Shown in pieces: positions 1-11,434 of a DNA stretch of 64,000 bases. A program made the translations under genes and the position numbers. This DNA comes from Acanthosepion esculentum (Eukaryota; Mollusca; Cephalopoda; Sepiida; Sepiidae), in the NCBI GenBank assembly GCA_964036315.1, contig OZ038482.1, forward strand, positions 14,141,434 through 14,205,433, written 5' to 3'. The stretch's first letter is position 1. Each line of letters begins with the position of its first letter. The notes below the pieces were generated by a model. That model was not told the origin of the DNA and searched no databases. It was given only the letters and a program-made list of their open reading frames with translations.

Positions 1-213
1 TTGACGTTCAACTTCATGTGATAAAACGACATTATTTTTGCACCAACCTAATAGATTTTAGGGTCTAATATCACAGAAATTAACTAGCAAAATGACATCA
101 AAATTCATAAAAACTTTCACCATAACCTTTCCTCTTGACCAGTTTGCTTTGGCTTTGACTAGATCATTGCCACATTTGAGTAACCATTGCTTTAAGCTGA
201 GCGTTGTATCCAG
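1..213. other. Unique flank before the satellite
   Basis: AT-rich sequence with no recognisable gene or repeat. It leads directly into the first satellite unit. Confidence 0.5.
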
Positions 214-3200
214 GATCCTACTTGTAAAGCTAAGTCGTAATTGATCGTACTTGTAAAGCTAAGTCGTAATTGATCGTACTTGTAAAGCTAAGTCGTAATT
301 GATCGTACTTGTAAAGCTAAGTCGTAATTGATCGTACTTGTAAAGCTAAGTCGTAATTGATCGTACTTGTAAAGCTAAGTCGTAATTGATCGTACTTGTA
401 AAGCTAAGTCGTAATTGATCGTACTTGTAAAGCTAAGTCGTAATTGATCGTACTTGTAAAGCTAAGTCGTAATTGATCGTACTTGTAAAGCTAAGTCGTA
501 ATTGATCGTACTTGTAAAGCTAAGTCGTAATTGATCGTACTTGTAAAGCTAAGTCGTAATTGATCGTACTTGTAAAGCTAAGTCGTAATTGATCGTACTT
601 GTAAAGCTAAGTCGTAATTGATCGTACTTGTAAAGCTAAGTCGTAATTGATCGTACTTGTAAAGCTAAGTCGTAATTGATCGTACTTGTAAAGCTAAGTC
701 GTAATTGATCGTACTTGTAAAGCTAAGTCGTAATTGATCGTACTTGTAAAGCTAAGTCGTAATTGATCGTACTTGTAAAGCTAAGTCGTAATTGATCGTA
801 CTTGTAAAGCTAAGTCGTAATTGATCGTACTTGTAAAGCTAAGTCGTAATTGATCGTACTTGTAAAGCTAAGTCGTAATTGATCGTACTTGTAAAGCTAA
901 GTCGTAATTGATCGTACTTGTAAAGCTAAGTCGTAATTGATCGTACTTGTAAAGCTAAGTCGTAATTGATCGTACTTGTAAAGCTAAGTCGTAATTGATC
1001 GTACTTGTAAAGCTAAGTCGTAATTGATCGTACTTGTAAAGCTAAGTCGTAATTGATCGTACTTGTAAAGCTAAGTCGTAATTGATCGTACTTGTAAAGC
1101 TAAGTCGTAATTGATCGTACTTGTAAAGCTAAGTCGTAATTGATCGTACTTGTAAAGCTAAGTCGTAATTGATCGTACTTGTAAAGCTAAGTCGTAATTG
1201 ATCGTACTTGTAAAGCTAAGTCGTAATTGATCGTACTTGTAAAGCTAAGTCGTAATTGATCGTACTTGTAAAGCTAAGTCGTAATTGATCGTACTTGTAA
1301 AGCTAAGTCGTAATTGATCGTACTTGTAAAGCTAAGTCGTAATTGATCGTACTTGTAAAGCTAAGTCGTAATTGATCGTACTTGTAAAGCTAAGTCGTAA
1401 TTGATCGTACTTGTAAAGCTAAGTCGTAATTGATCGTACTTGTAAAGCTAAGTCGTAATTGATCGTACTTGTAAAGCTAAGTCGTAATTGATCGTACTTG
1501 TAAAGCTAAGTCGTAATTGATCGTACTTGTAAAGCTAAGTCGTAATTGATCGTACTTGTAAAGCTAAGTCGTAATTGATCGTACTTGTAAAGCTAAGTCG
1601 TAATTGATCGTACTTGTAAAGCTAAGTCGTAATTGATCGTACTTGTAAAGCTAAGTCGTAATTGATCGTACTTGTAAAGCTAAGTCGTAATTGATCGTAC
1701 TTGTAAAGCTAAGTCGTAATTGATCGTACTTGTAAAGCTAAGTCGTAATTGATCGTACTTGTAAAGCTAAGTCGTAATTGATCGTACTTGTAAAGCTAAG
1801 TCGTAATTGATCGTACTTGTAAAGCTAAGTCGTAATTGATCGTACTTGTAAAGCTAAGTCGTAATTGATCGTACTTGTAAAGCTAAGTCGTAATTGATCG
1901 TACTTGTAAAGCTAAGTCGTAATTGATCGTACTTGTAAAGCTAAGTCGTAATTGATCGTACTTGTAAAGCTAAGTCGTAATTGATCGTACTTGTAAAGCT
2001 AAGTCGTAATTGATCGTACTTGTAAAGCTAAGTCGTAATTGATCGTACTTGTAAAGCTAAGTCGTAATTGATCGTACTTGTAAAGCTAAGTCGTAATTGA
2101 TCGTACTTGTAAAGCTAAGTCGTAATTGATCGTACTTGTAAAGCTAAGTCGTAATTGATCGTACTTGTAAAGCTAAGTCGTAATTGATCGTACTTGTAAA
2201 GCTAAGTCGTAATTGATCGTACTTGTAAAGCTAAGTCGTAATTGATCGTACTTGTAAAGCTAAGTCGTAATTGATCGTACTTGTAAAGCTAAGTCGTAAT
2301 TGATCGTACTTGTAAAGCTAAGTCGTAATTGATCGTACTTGTAAAGCTAAGTCGTAATTGATCGTACTTGTAAAGCTAAGTCGTAATTGATCGTACTTGT
2401 AAAGCTAAGTCGTAATTGATCGTACTTGTAAAGCTAAGTCGTAATTGATCGTACTTGTAAAGCTAAGTCGTAATTGATCGTACTTGTAAAGCTAAGTCGT
2501 AATTGATCGTACTTGTAAAGCTAAGTCGTAATTGATCGTACTTGTAAAGCTAAGTCGTAATTGATCGTACTTGTAAAGCTAAGTCGTAATTGATCGTACT
2601 TGTAAAGCTAAGTCGTAATTGATCGTACTTGTAAAGCTAAGTCGTAATTGATCGTACTTGTAAAGCTAAGTCGTAATTGATCGTACTTGTAAAGCTAAGT
2701 CGTAATTGATCGTACTTGTAAAGCTAAGTCGTAATTGATCGTACTTGTAAAGCTAAGTCGTAATTGATCGTACTTGTAAAGCTAAGTCGTAATTGATCGT
2801 ACTTGTAAAGCTAAGTCGTAATTGATCGTACTTGTAAAGCTAAGTCGTAATTGATCGTACTTGTAAAGCTAAGTCGTAATTGATCGTACTTGTAAAGCTA
2901 AGTCGTAATTGATCGTACTTGTAAAGCTAAGTCGTAATTGATCGTACTTGTAAAGCTAAGTCGTAATTGATCGTACTTGTAAAGCTAAGTCGTAATTGAT
3001 CGTACTTGTAAAGCTAAGTCGTAATTGATCGTACTTGTAAAGCTAAGTCGTAATTGATCGTACTTGTAAAGCTAAGTCGTAATTGATCGTACTTGTAAAG
3101 CTAAGTCGTAATTGATCGTACTTGTAAAGCTAAGTCGTAATTGATCGTACTTGTAAAGCTAAGTCGTAATTGATCGTACTTGTAAAGCTAAGTCGTAATT

Positions 3201-6200
3201 GATCCTACTTGTAAAGCTAAGTCGTAATTGATCGACTTGTAAAGCTAAGTCGTAATTGATCGTACTTGTAAAGCTAAGTCGTAATTGATCCTACTTGTAA
3301 AGCTAAGTCGTAATTGATCGTACTTGTAAAGCTAAGTCGTAATTGATCGTACTTGTAAAGCTAAGTCGTAATTGATCCTACTTGTAAAGCTAAGTCGTAA
3401 TTGATCGTACTTGTAAAGCTAAGTCGTAATTGATCGTACTTGTAAAGCTAAGTCGTAATTGATCCTACTTGTAAAGCTAAGTCGTAATTGATCGTACTTG
3501 TAAAGCTAAGTCGTAATTGATCGTACTTGTAAAGCTAAGTCGTAATTGATCGTACTTGTAAAGCTAAGTCGTAATTGATCGTACTTGTAAAGCTAAGTCG
3601 TAATTGATCGTACTTGTAAAGCTAAGTCGTAATTGATCGTACTTGTAAAGCTAAGTCGTAATTGATCGTACTTGTAAAGCTAAGTCGTAATTGATCGTAC
3701 TTGTAAAGCTAAGTCGTAATTGATCCTACTTGTAAAGCTAAGTCGTAATTGATCGTACTTGTAAAGCTAAGTCGTAATTGATCGTACTTGTAAAGCTAAG
3801 TCGTAATTGATCGTACTTGTAAAGCTAAGTCGTAATTGATCGTACTTGTAAAGCTAAGTCGTAATTGATCGTACTTGTAAAGCTAAGTCGTAATTGATCG
3901 TACTTGTAAAGCTAAGTCGTAATTGATCGTACTTGTAAAGCTAAGTCGTAATTGATCGTACTTGTAAAGCTAAGTCGTAATTGATCGTACTTGTAAAGCT
4001 AAGTCGTAATTGATCGTACTTGTAAAGCTAAGTCGTAATTGATCGTACTTGTAAAGCTAAGTCGTAATTGATCGTACTTGTAAAGCTAAGTCGTAATTGA
4101 TCGTACTTGTAAAGCTAAGTCGTAATTGATCGTACTTGTAAAGCTAAGTCGTAATTGATCGTACTTGTAAAGCTAAGTCGTAATTGATCGTACTTGTAAA
4201 GCTAAGTCGTAATTGATCGTACTTGTAAAGCTAAGTCGTAATTGATCGTACTTGTAAAGCTAAGTCGTAATTGATCGTACTTGTAAAGCTAAGTCGTAAT
4301 TGATCGTACTTGTAAAGCTAAGTCGTAATTGATCGTACTTGTAAAGCTAAGTCGTAATTGATCGTACTTGTAAAGCTAAGTCGTAATTGATCGTACTTGT
4401 AAAGCTAAGTCGTAATTGATCGTACTTGTAAAGCTAAGTCGTAATTGATCGTACTTGTAAAGCTAAGTCGTAATTGATCGTACTTGTAAAGCTAAGTCGT
4501 AATTGATCGTACTTGTAAAGCTAAGTCGTAATTGATCGTACTTGTAAAGCTAAGTCGTAATTGATCGTACTTGTAAAGCTAAGTCGTAATTGATCGTACT
4601 TGTAAAGCTAAGTCGTAATTGATCGTACTTGTAAAGCTAAGTCGTAATTGATCGTACTTGTAAAGCTAAGTCGTAATTGATCGTACTTGTAAAGCTAAGT
4701 CGTAATTGATCGTACTTGTAAAGCTAAGTCGTAATTGATCGTACTTGTAAAGCTAAGTCGTAATTGATCGTACTTGTAAAGCTAAGTCGTAATTGATCGT
4801 ACTTGTAAAGCTAAGTCGTAATTGATCGTACTTGTAAAGCTAAGTCGTAATTGATCGTACTTGTAAAGCTAAGTCGTAATTGATCGTACTTGTAAAGCTA
4901 AGTCGTAATTGATCGTACTTGTAAAGCTAAGTCGTAATTGATCGTACTTGTAAAGCTAAGTCGTAATTGATCGTACTTGTAAAGCTAAGTCGTAATTGAT
5001 CGTACTTGTAAAGCTAAGTCGTAATTGATCGTACTTGTAAAGCTAAGTCGTAATTGATCGTACTTGTAAAGCTAAGTCGTAATTGATCGTACTTGTAAAG
5101 CTAAGTCGTAATTGATCGTACTTGTAAAGCTAAGTCGTAATTGATCGTACTTGTAAAGCTAAGTCGTAATTGATCGTACTTGTAAAGCTAAGTCGTAATT
5201 GATCGTACTTGTAAAGCTAAGTCGTAATTGATCGTACTTGTAAAGCTAAGTCGTAATTGATCGTACTTGTAAAGCTAAGTCGTAATTGATCGTACTTGTA
5301 AAGCTAAGTCGTAATTGATCGTACTTGTAAAGCTAAGTCGTAATTGATCGTACTTGTAAAGCTAAGTCGTAATTGATCGTACTTGTAAAGCTAAGTCGTA
5401 ATTGATCGTACTTGTAAAGCTAAGTCGTAATTGATCGTACTTGTAAAGCTAAGTCGTAATTGATCGTACTTGTAAAGCTAAGTCGTAATTGATCGTACTT
5501 GTAAAGCTAAGTCGTAATTGATCGTACTTGTAAAGCTAAGTCGTAATTGATCGTACTTGTAAAGCTAAGTCGTAATTGATCGTACTTGTAAAGCTAAGTC
5601 GTAATTGATCGTACTTGTAAAGCTAAGTCGTAATTGATCGTACTTGTAAAGCTAAGTCGTAATTGATCGTACTTGTAAAGCTAAGTCGTAATTGATCGTA
5701 CTTGTAAAGCTAAGTCGTAATTGATCGTACTTGTAAAGCTAAGTCGTAATTGATCGTACTTGTAAAGCTAAGTCGTAATTGATCGTACTTGTAAAGCTAA
5801 GTCGTAATTGATCGTACTTGTAAAGCTAAGTCGTAATTGATCGTACTTGTAAAGCTAAGTCGTAATTGATCGTACTTGTAAAGCTAAGTCGTAATTGATC
5901 GTACTTGTAAAGCTAAGTCGTAATTGATCGTACTTGTAAAGCTAAGTCGTAATTGATCGTACTTGTAAAGCTAAGTCGTAATTGATCGTACTTGTAAAGC
6001 TAAGTCGTAATTGATCGTACTTGTAAAGCTAAGTCGTAATTGATCGTACTTGTAAAGCTAAGTCGTAATTGATCGTACTTGTAAAGCTAAGTCGTAATTG
6101 ATCGTACTTGTAAAGCTAAGTCGTAATTGATCGTACTTGTAAAGCTAAGTCGTAATTGATCGTACTTGTAAAGCTAAGTCGTAATTGATCGTACTTGTAA

Positions 6201-6209
6201 AGCTAAGTC
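214..6209. repeat. 29-bp tandem satellite, about 206 copies
   Basis: A contiguous head-to-tail array of a 29-bp unit beginning GTACTTGTAAAGCTAAG and ending CGTAATTGATC. Copies are essentially identical. The exceptions are a G-to-C change at the first base of the unit at 218, 3205, 3291, 3378, 3465 and 3726, and one single-base deletion near 3235. From 3205 on the variants are spaced by multiples of 87 bp (three units), which marks a short higher-order trimer tract. There are no spacers, so this is not a CRISPR array. The unit is not a multiple of 3 and contains TAA, so it is not coding. Such homogeneity suggests recent amplification, and the copy number in an assembly could be wrong. Confidence 0.97.
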
Positions 6210-6928
6210 CTATCTCCAGTTAAATGTCGCCTCAGAAATCCTACAGAATTTAGATTACATTTCTTTACAATTTCGTGATATGTGCACAAGTTTTGGTTGT
6301 CAGAATGCAGGAATTTTGCTCCAGTTTCTTTTTACAGATATAAATTTTGTGGGCTTAATTAAATGAGATATCTATTATTTCTACTGTTAATCGATCGCCA
6401 TCAATTAAATTTCGGACATCATCGATTTTTCCTTTGCAAACTGATATTGAAATGTCTGTCAATCCGTGCATCAACTTCAACCCCGTCTCTTACTTCTTTG
6501 AAAGGCGTTGTCCATTTGTAAATTTCGAACGTTTTTCGAGGAATTATCTCAAATAGCCAATCTGTCGTAAGTCTTTCAACCGAGTTTTATGATAAATTTG
6601 ATGTTAGTTCTTGCTTCAATTTTGATAGAGTGTTACATTTAAACTTATGTAAACTTCAAACTACTTTCTGGAAATACTTCCGATTCATACATGTTATGAA
6701 ACGGAAGTTGAAATTTACTTTGTTGCAAACAAATATTATCATAGTTTTCTTTTAATAGGCTTTTGATACGAACTTTGTTTAATGCACCACGTAAGTAGTG
6801 ACATTAGGTGAGATTTTATTATGCAAGTCATTACATTTACAATGAAGTTGGTACTGACTAAGTGATGTTGGTAAAATGTTCAGGCATAGTGATATTGTCA
6901 TAAAATATATACTTTACGAATTTCAACT
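6210..6928. other. AT-rich gap, nothing recognised
   Basis: Between the satellite and the Tc1 element. No open frame of note, no repeat shared with the rest of the window, no RNA gene seen. Confidence 0.5.
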
Positions 6929-6930
6929 TA

Positions 6931-7154
6931 CAGTTGCGGCCAAAATTTTTAGAACGGCATTGTTTTCGTCAGAAAAGTAGGTATAAGTTTTTATCAAAGT
7001 TGTTTTATATTCTATAATTTTCACAGACAATAAATACGATATTAATTGTTATTGTCTGAGATTTTGGTGTAATTTGAGAGGATAATACAAAAGTTATGGA
7101 TGATTTAGTGATTTACTGCAAAACCCATGGCGGCCCAAATGATCAGAACGGTTG
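6931..7154 (+). repeat. Left inverted terminal repeat of the Tc1-like element
   Basis: Matches the reverse complement of 8330-8548 along its whole length. Outer transposase-site-like motif at 6931-6958 and inner one at 7127-7154. Confidence 0.92.
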
Positions 7155-7199
7155 AAAAATAACAAAATAATAAAAAATGACAGAGAATACTGCAATTAT

Positions 7200-8211
7200 T
7201 TAATATTTGGTTTGAAGCCCTTTAGCTTCAATCACACTTTGACATCTTCGACTGCATGAGGAAATTAAATTTTCAATTTCTTGCTGGGTGATCTTATTCC
7301 ATTCTTCCTGAAGAGCATTCCATAATTGCTCGGTTGTTTTAGGATATCTGGCTTTCGAATGTTCTCCTAGAATATTCCACACATTTTCAATAGGATTGAG
7401 ATCTGGGCTTTGGGCAGGCCAATCCATAACAATAACCTTTTCAGCCTTGAGGAAGTTCATGACCACCTTAGCCTTGTGACATGGGGCATTGTCCTGCATG
7501 AATATGGGTAGTCGCTTAGTTGAATTTCTCAGGCAAGACATGATCTTTTACAAGTTGTTTATAAACTCCTGCATTTACCTTTCCATGTAATCGCACCAAA
7601 GGGTCGACACCATCTCCAGATATCATCCCCCAAACCATGACACTTCCTCCACCGAATTTAACACTAGTCTTAAGGCATTTAGGCGACTATTTTTCACCTA
7701 TTTTTCGACGAACGTACCTTTTCCCATCTGAGCCAAATAACATAAACTTCGATTCATCACTGAAATGCACCGTTTGCCATTTTTCGTGAGACCACAACAC
7801 ATGTTCTGTTGCAAAGGTAAGACGACACTTTTTATTCTTGGAGCTGAACAGTGGCTTCATTGCAGATGCTCTTGCTTGTAGGTCATGTTCAACTAAACGA
7901 CGAGACACAGTTTTTCGAGATCAAGTTTTCTTCAGTACAATGCTCACTTCCCGAGAAACAGCAGCAGCAGTTTTAAATCTGCCCTTTTTAACCAACTTTA
8001 CCATAGCACGATCTTCTCTCTTGTTCGTTTTTCTTGGCCTACCTGTAGACTTTTTTGCTTCACACGAACCACAATCATCGTAGACCTTAAGAATACCGTG
8101 AACAACACTTTTTGGCTTGTTAACAATCTTTGCAATCGACCCAATACTTAAATTATCCTACTTTCGAAGCTTAATAATCTGCTGCCGAATTGGTAACGGA
8201 GTAAGTGGCAT
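7200..8211 (-). pseudogene. Tc1-like transposase, DD34E type, broken
   Basis: Cut-and-paste transposase acting on the flanking inverted repeats. The start at 8211 (MPLTPLPIRQQIIKLRK) opens a helix-turn-helix paired-type DNA-binding region followed by a GRPRKT linker. The catalytic triad is visible: first Asp in HFSDESKF, second in MQDNAPCHKAKV, and Glu in SPDLNPIENVW. The frame is interrupted by TAG at codon 18 (8158-8160), TGA at codon 97 (7921-7923), TAG just after RRKIGEK (near 7688), and a frameshift around 7530-7560 that moves the last third into another frame. The rest is collinear with about 340 aa of a normal Tc1 transposase. It cannot make active protein. Confidence 0.9.
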
Positions 8212-8329
8212 TATATTAACAAAGTAAACTGCAGATATTCTTACTAATGTTTAGTAAACGAACCATCACGTAAACAAATTTAAAAAATTAGACTTCGCCG
8301 GTTAAATATACTAAAACACGGAGTAAAAG

Positions 8330-8548
8330 CAACCGTTCTGATCATTTTGGCCGCCATGGGTTTTGCAGTAAATCACTAAATCATCCATAACTTTTATCCT
8401 CTCAAATTACACCAAAATCTCAGATAATAACAAATAATATCGTATTTATTGTCTGTGAAAATTATAGAATATAAAACAACTTTGATAAAAACTTATACCT
8501 ACTTTTCTGACGAAAACAATGCCGTTCTGAACATTTGGGCCGCAACTG
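8330..8548 (-). repeat. Right inverted terminal repeat of the Tc1-like element
   Basis: Partner of 6931-7154. Inner motif at 8330-8357 and outer at 8521-8548. A few substitutions and small indels separate the two arms. Confidence 0.92.
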
Positions 8549-8986
8549 TTTCTATTTTTATTAGAAATATTTGCATTAAAAGTTTGACATTTATTATGCA
8601 ACCCGAAGTGTATCGATTCTATGCATATAAATATATTTAGTTATACACGTATTGATATGTATTCTCTTAATTTCATATTTATAAAAATTGATATGGTCAT
8701 GAAAAATGTAACGTCGAAAGAGAAAAGGATTATTGAATAATGTAAAGGCAACATTGGAAATTGTAATAAAAAGGCCCAACCAGGTTCACGGAACAATAAA
8801 AAATTGAAAACATTGGCAGATTAAAAGTGACTTTATGAATGTTACAAAAACCCAAAGGAATAATAGTCAGGCAAAATATTTTGAGCAGAGAGAAAAAATA
8901 CTTTAAGAAAGTGGGAATGTACGTGTAATCAGAGAAAAGATAACGAATTTTAAGAACAATAGCCAAAGACTTTAAAGCATGCAAAC
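8549..8986. other. AT-rich gap, nothing recognised
   Basis: Short overlapping frames on both strands look like chance. No repeat shared with the rest of the window was seen. Confidence 0.5.
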
Positions 8987-9000
8987 AACTAGCTTTATGT

Positions 9001-9666
9001 ACACTATTTACATTATTCGGACTATTGTCCTCATATTTGTCGCCATATTTATTACAACGTTTCGGCCTTTCAATATCTGTCTATATTTCTGAGATGAGGT
9101 ATTATGTACATTATTTACATTATTCGGACTATTGTCCTCATATTTGTCGCCATATTTATTACAACGTTTCGGCCTTTCAATATCTGTCTATATTTCTGAG
9201 ATGAGGTATTATGTACACTATTTACATTATTCGGACTATTGTCCTCATATTTACCGCCATATTTATTACAACGTTTCAGCCGTTGGACGTTTCGGCCGTT
9301 GTACGTTCCGGCCTTCACTGTGCCATGTATCCTTGAGGACACATAGAACAGTGGATAAAGGCGTTAGTTAGATCCAGCGACAGGACCCAAAGAGTGAGAG
9401 TTCAATACCTGGTTATGGCAGTGGAGAACTTTCAGAGGGAAAAATTAACAGGATATAACTGATAACTGACATCCATTAGACATGGCACGTGGAACTAAAA
9501 CAGTCTACCCCAGTGCGCGAAATAAAGGGTTCAGTACGACATTCCAACCAGCTGAAGAAGGCCGGAGCGTACAACGGTCGAATCGAATATGGCGATAAAA
9601 ATGAGGACAATAGTCCGAATAATGTAAATAGTGTACATAATATCTCATCTCAGAAATATAGACAGA
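9001..9666. mobile_element. Head-to-head tRNA-SINE dimer, copy A
   Basis: Left arm (9001 to about 9333) is the SINE in minus orientation, right arm (about 9333-9666) the same SINE in plus orientation. They meet at a palindrome around CCTTGAGGACACAT. The plus arm has a Pol III A-box region (AACAGTGGATAAAGGCG), a B-box-like GAGTTCAATACC, a long body, and the tail ending CAGAAATATAGACAG. The left arm has lost its middle, and its tail module (period 107 bp, phase-defined at 9064 and 9171) is repeated in tandem. A 14-bp direct repeat, AACTAGCTTTATGT, lies at 8987-9000 and 9667-9680, so the whole palindrome looks like a single insertion. Confidence 0.82.
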
Positions 9667-9680
9667 AACTAGCTTTATGT

Positions 9681-11120
9681 AAACAAAACAAAATAAATAT
9701 GTATATCTGGCGAATAAGTATATTTTTCAATATAGTTAGAACGTTCGAATTCTAACCATACGGGTCGGGTTCGAATCTCACCATGGTCGATTTGTCAGGA
9801 AGGAGATGTTATCAGATTGGAGGGGACGAACCCAGCGTACGCCACCTTTGGAAAGTTCCTGAAAAAAACATACCACGGTTTGACCCAAGTCTTGTGAGTA
9901 AATTTGGGTAGCCATCGATAGCTGTGCTAGCACGAAATCACAAGTCATCGTGTCCGAGTGCTTCAGCGAGCTGGCCTTCTTCAAATTGTTGATGACGCTA
10001 GATAACACGTTCTTTCCCAGAAACTGTAACTAAGGTCTGCTCAGCATAGTTGCAGTATAAACTACAGGTGGGCTCTGGGGATGTTGAATAAATACAAATG
10101 CGCCTGGGGGGTAGGCAATAGGGATTGGCCAGTCGCTCTAGTAGACGGGTATCCTCCAGTTTCCAGCTATACATATATTTGTCAATAGTAGATTTTAGTG
10201 ATGAATGTAGAGTGATGGCTGGGCTAGAGGTCAGGTTCTTCATTGAAATAGTCAACGAACACAACTTAGAAGACAACAGGAAATTCACTGAAATAATATT
10301 TTGAATAATTATTGAAAGCACCCGAATTATGGAACCTTCCAAAGTTGAAGTTATCAAAATATAAATGACGAGAATTAGTGTTAGTTCTTAGACACGACAT
10401 GTTTTAGGGGGTTTTCCCTCCTGGATATTTTCTGGATGGATTGGCAAAGGAATAGAAGTGGTTTTTTTCCCGTCGGGATGAATGATGTAGTATCTGTTCC
10501 GTGTCGGAAGTCTTCTCCCCTCCATTGCGTTTGCCCACCACCACCGTTGCGTGACATCTGTTACGTTGATATGACCGGCTATGATTAGCTTAGACAAGCT
10601 TTGACCAGCTTAGACAAGATAATACTAGCTTAGACCAGCGGTCTGAGTGGAAAGACTCGGGTCTCCACGTTAAAATACCGGCCGTGGCTCGGTTCAAGTA
10701 AATCTCGGACGCGACATATTTTAGTGGTACAGACCACAAACAAGAAGCTTTAACAACACTGATGATTACCTAACCTGACATTATTTAATTTCCGTTGGGA
10801 AAAAATTTAGTGGTCCATCATTAGACGTGATAGATATTCAAATAAAGATCTTTCCGATGAAATAAAAGTTGTAGGAATCAGTGTTAAATTCGAAACAGTG
10901 GAACAGTTACCAAAATCGATAACTGAAAGAATTTTGAATGATATAGAATGTCAAGGATTCAATATTAACATATGAAATAATTATTTATACGATGTTAATC
11001 AAATATACGTTTCCGCATATTATACCTTCTGGATTCATTTATACACCCTTGTGAAAATTAATTGAAGCAAAATAAATAATTCCCTTATTACATACATTTT
11101 TTACGTATTTTTCCATGGCC
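9681..11120. other. Non-coding gap with two tRNA-like scraps
   Basis: No convincing gene. Minus-strand frames at 9778-10008, 9998-10357 and 10388-10597 have no recognisable domain. Around 9728-9785 a B-box-like GGGTTCGAATCTCACC suggests the 3' half of a tRNA-derived repeat. Around 10637-10715, GTCTGAGTGGAAAGACTCGG followed by GGCTCGGTTCAAGTAAATC looks like another tRNA-derived head. Neither closes a proper acceptor stem. At 10576-10634 the words AGCTTAGACAAG/AGCTTAGACCAG recur, a small degenerate repeat. Confidence 0.4.
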
Positions 11121-11124
11121 CAGT

Positions 11125-11240
11125 GCACATGTTAGTACTTCTTATGCCCATTCCACGAAGTCATTCCTTGCAGATTGGCCACAGATTCTCAATTGGATTT
11201 AAATCAGGAAAGTTTCTGGGTCAGTCTATAGTACTTTGAT
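11125..11240 (-). pseudogene. Tc1-family transposase scrap
   Basis: Minus-strand translation gives PRNFPDLNPIENLWPICKE followed by a stop. This is the signature around the last catalytic Glu of Tc1-like transposases (DLNPIENLW). Only this C-terminal piece remains, and no terminal repeats were found nearby. It is not part of the element at 6931, whose equivalent reads SPDLNPIENVWNIL. Confidence 0.7.
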
Positions 11241-11434
11241 TTGTTCACTGGTAATGCTTTCCAGTGCGCCGTGCAGTGTTACAATTTTCGTACGCTACCG
11301 TGGAGTAACGTCCATCGCAGACAATGGCCGTAGGACAACTAAAAGACAGTCGAGACAATAGTGTTTGGGCGTGATGAAAATCTGATGTAATCACGGATGA
11401 CGCAATGTTTTTCAAGGCCAAACAAATTTCATCA

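Larger units (their letters stand above)
6931..8548 (-). mobile_element. Tc1-like DNA transposon with IR/DR ends, defective
   Basis: The element has about 220-bp inverted terminal repeats (6931-7154 and 8330-8548) that differ at only a few positions. Each repeat carries two copies of a short motif related to GCGGCCAAAAT...AGAACGG, one outer (6931-6958, 8521-8548) and one inner (7127-7154, 8330-8357). This is the IR/DR arrangement known from Sleeping Beauty-type Tc1 elements, where the transposase binds both sites. A TA precedes the left end; the right side now reads TT, so the target duplication has decayed on that side. The centre holds a minus-strand transposase pseudogene. About 1.62 kb is normal for the group. 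Confidence 0.93.

Noticed and set aside
214..6209. CRISPR-like array of identical 29-bp repeats
   Set aside because: The 29-bp units are directly adjacent with no spacers, and the context is eukaryotic. It is a satellite.
9115..9371. 75-79-aa frames on both strands around 9115-9371
   Set aside because: They come from the tandem SINE tail modules. The same peptides recur at every dimer copy and carry no domain.
10637..10715. tRNA-Ser/Leu-like gene
   Set aside because: A- and B-box-like words exist, but I could not close an acceptor or anticodon stem.
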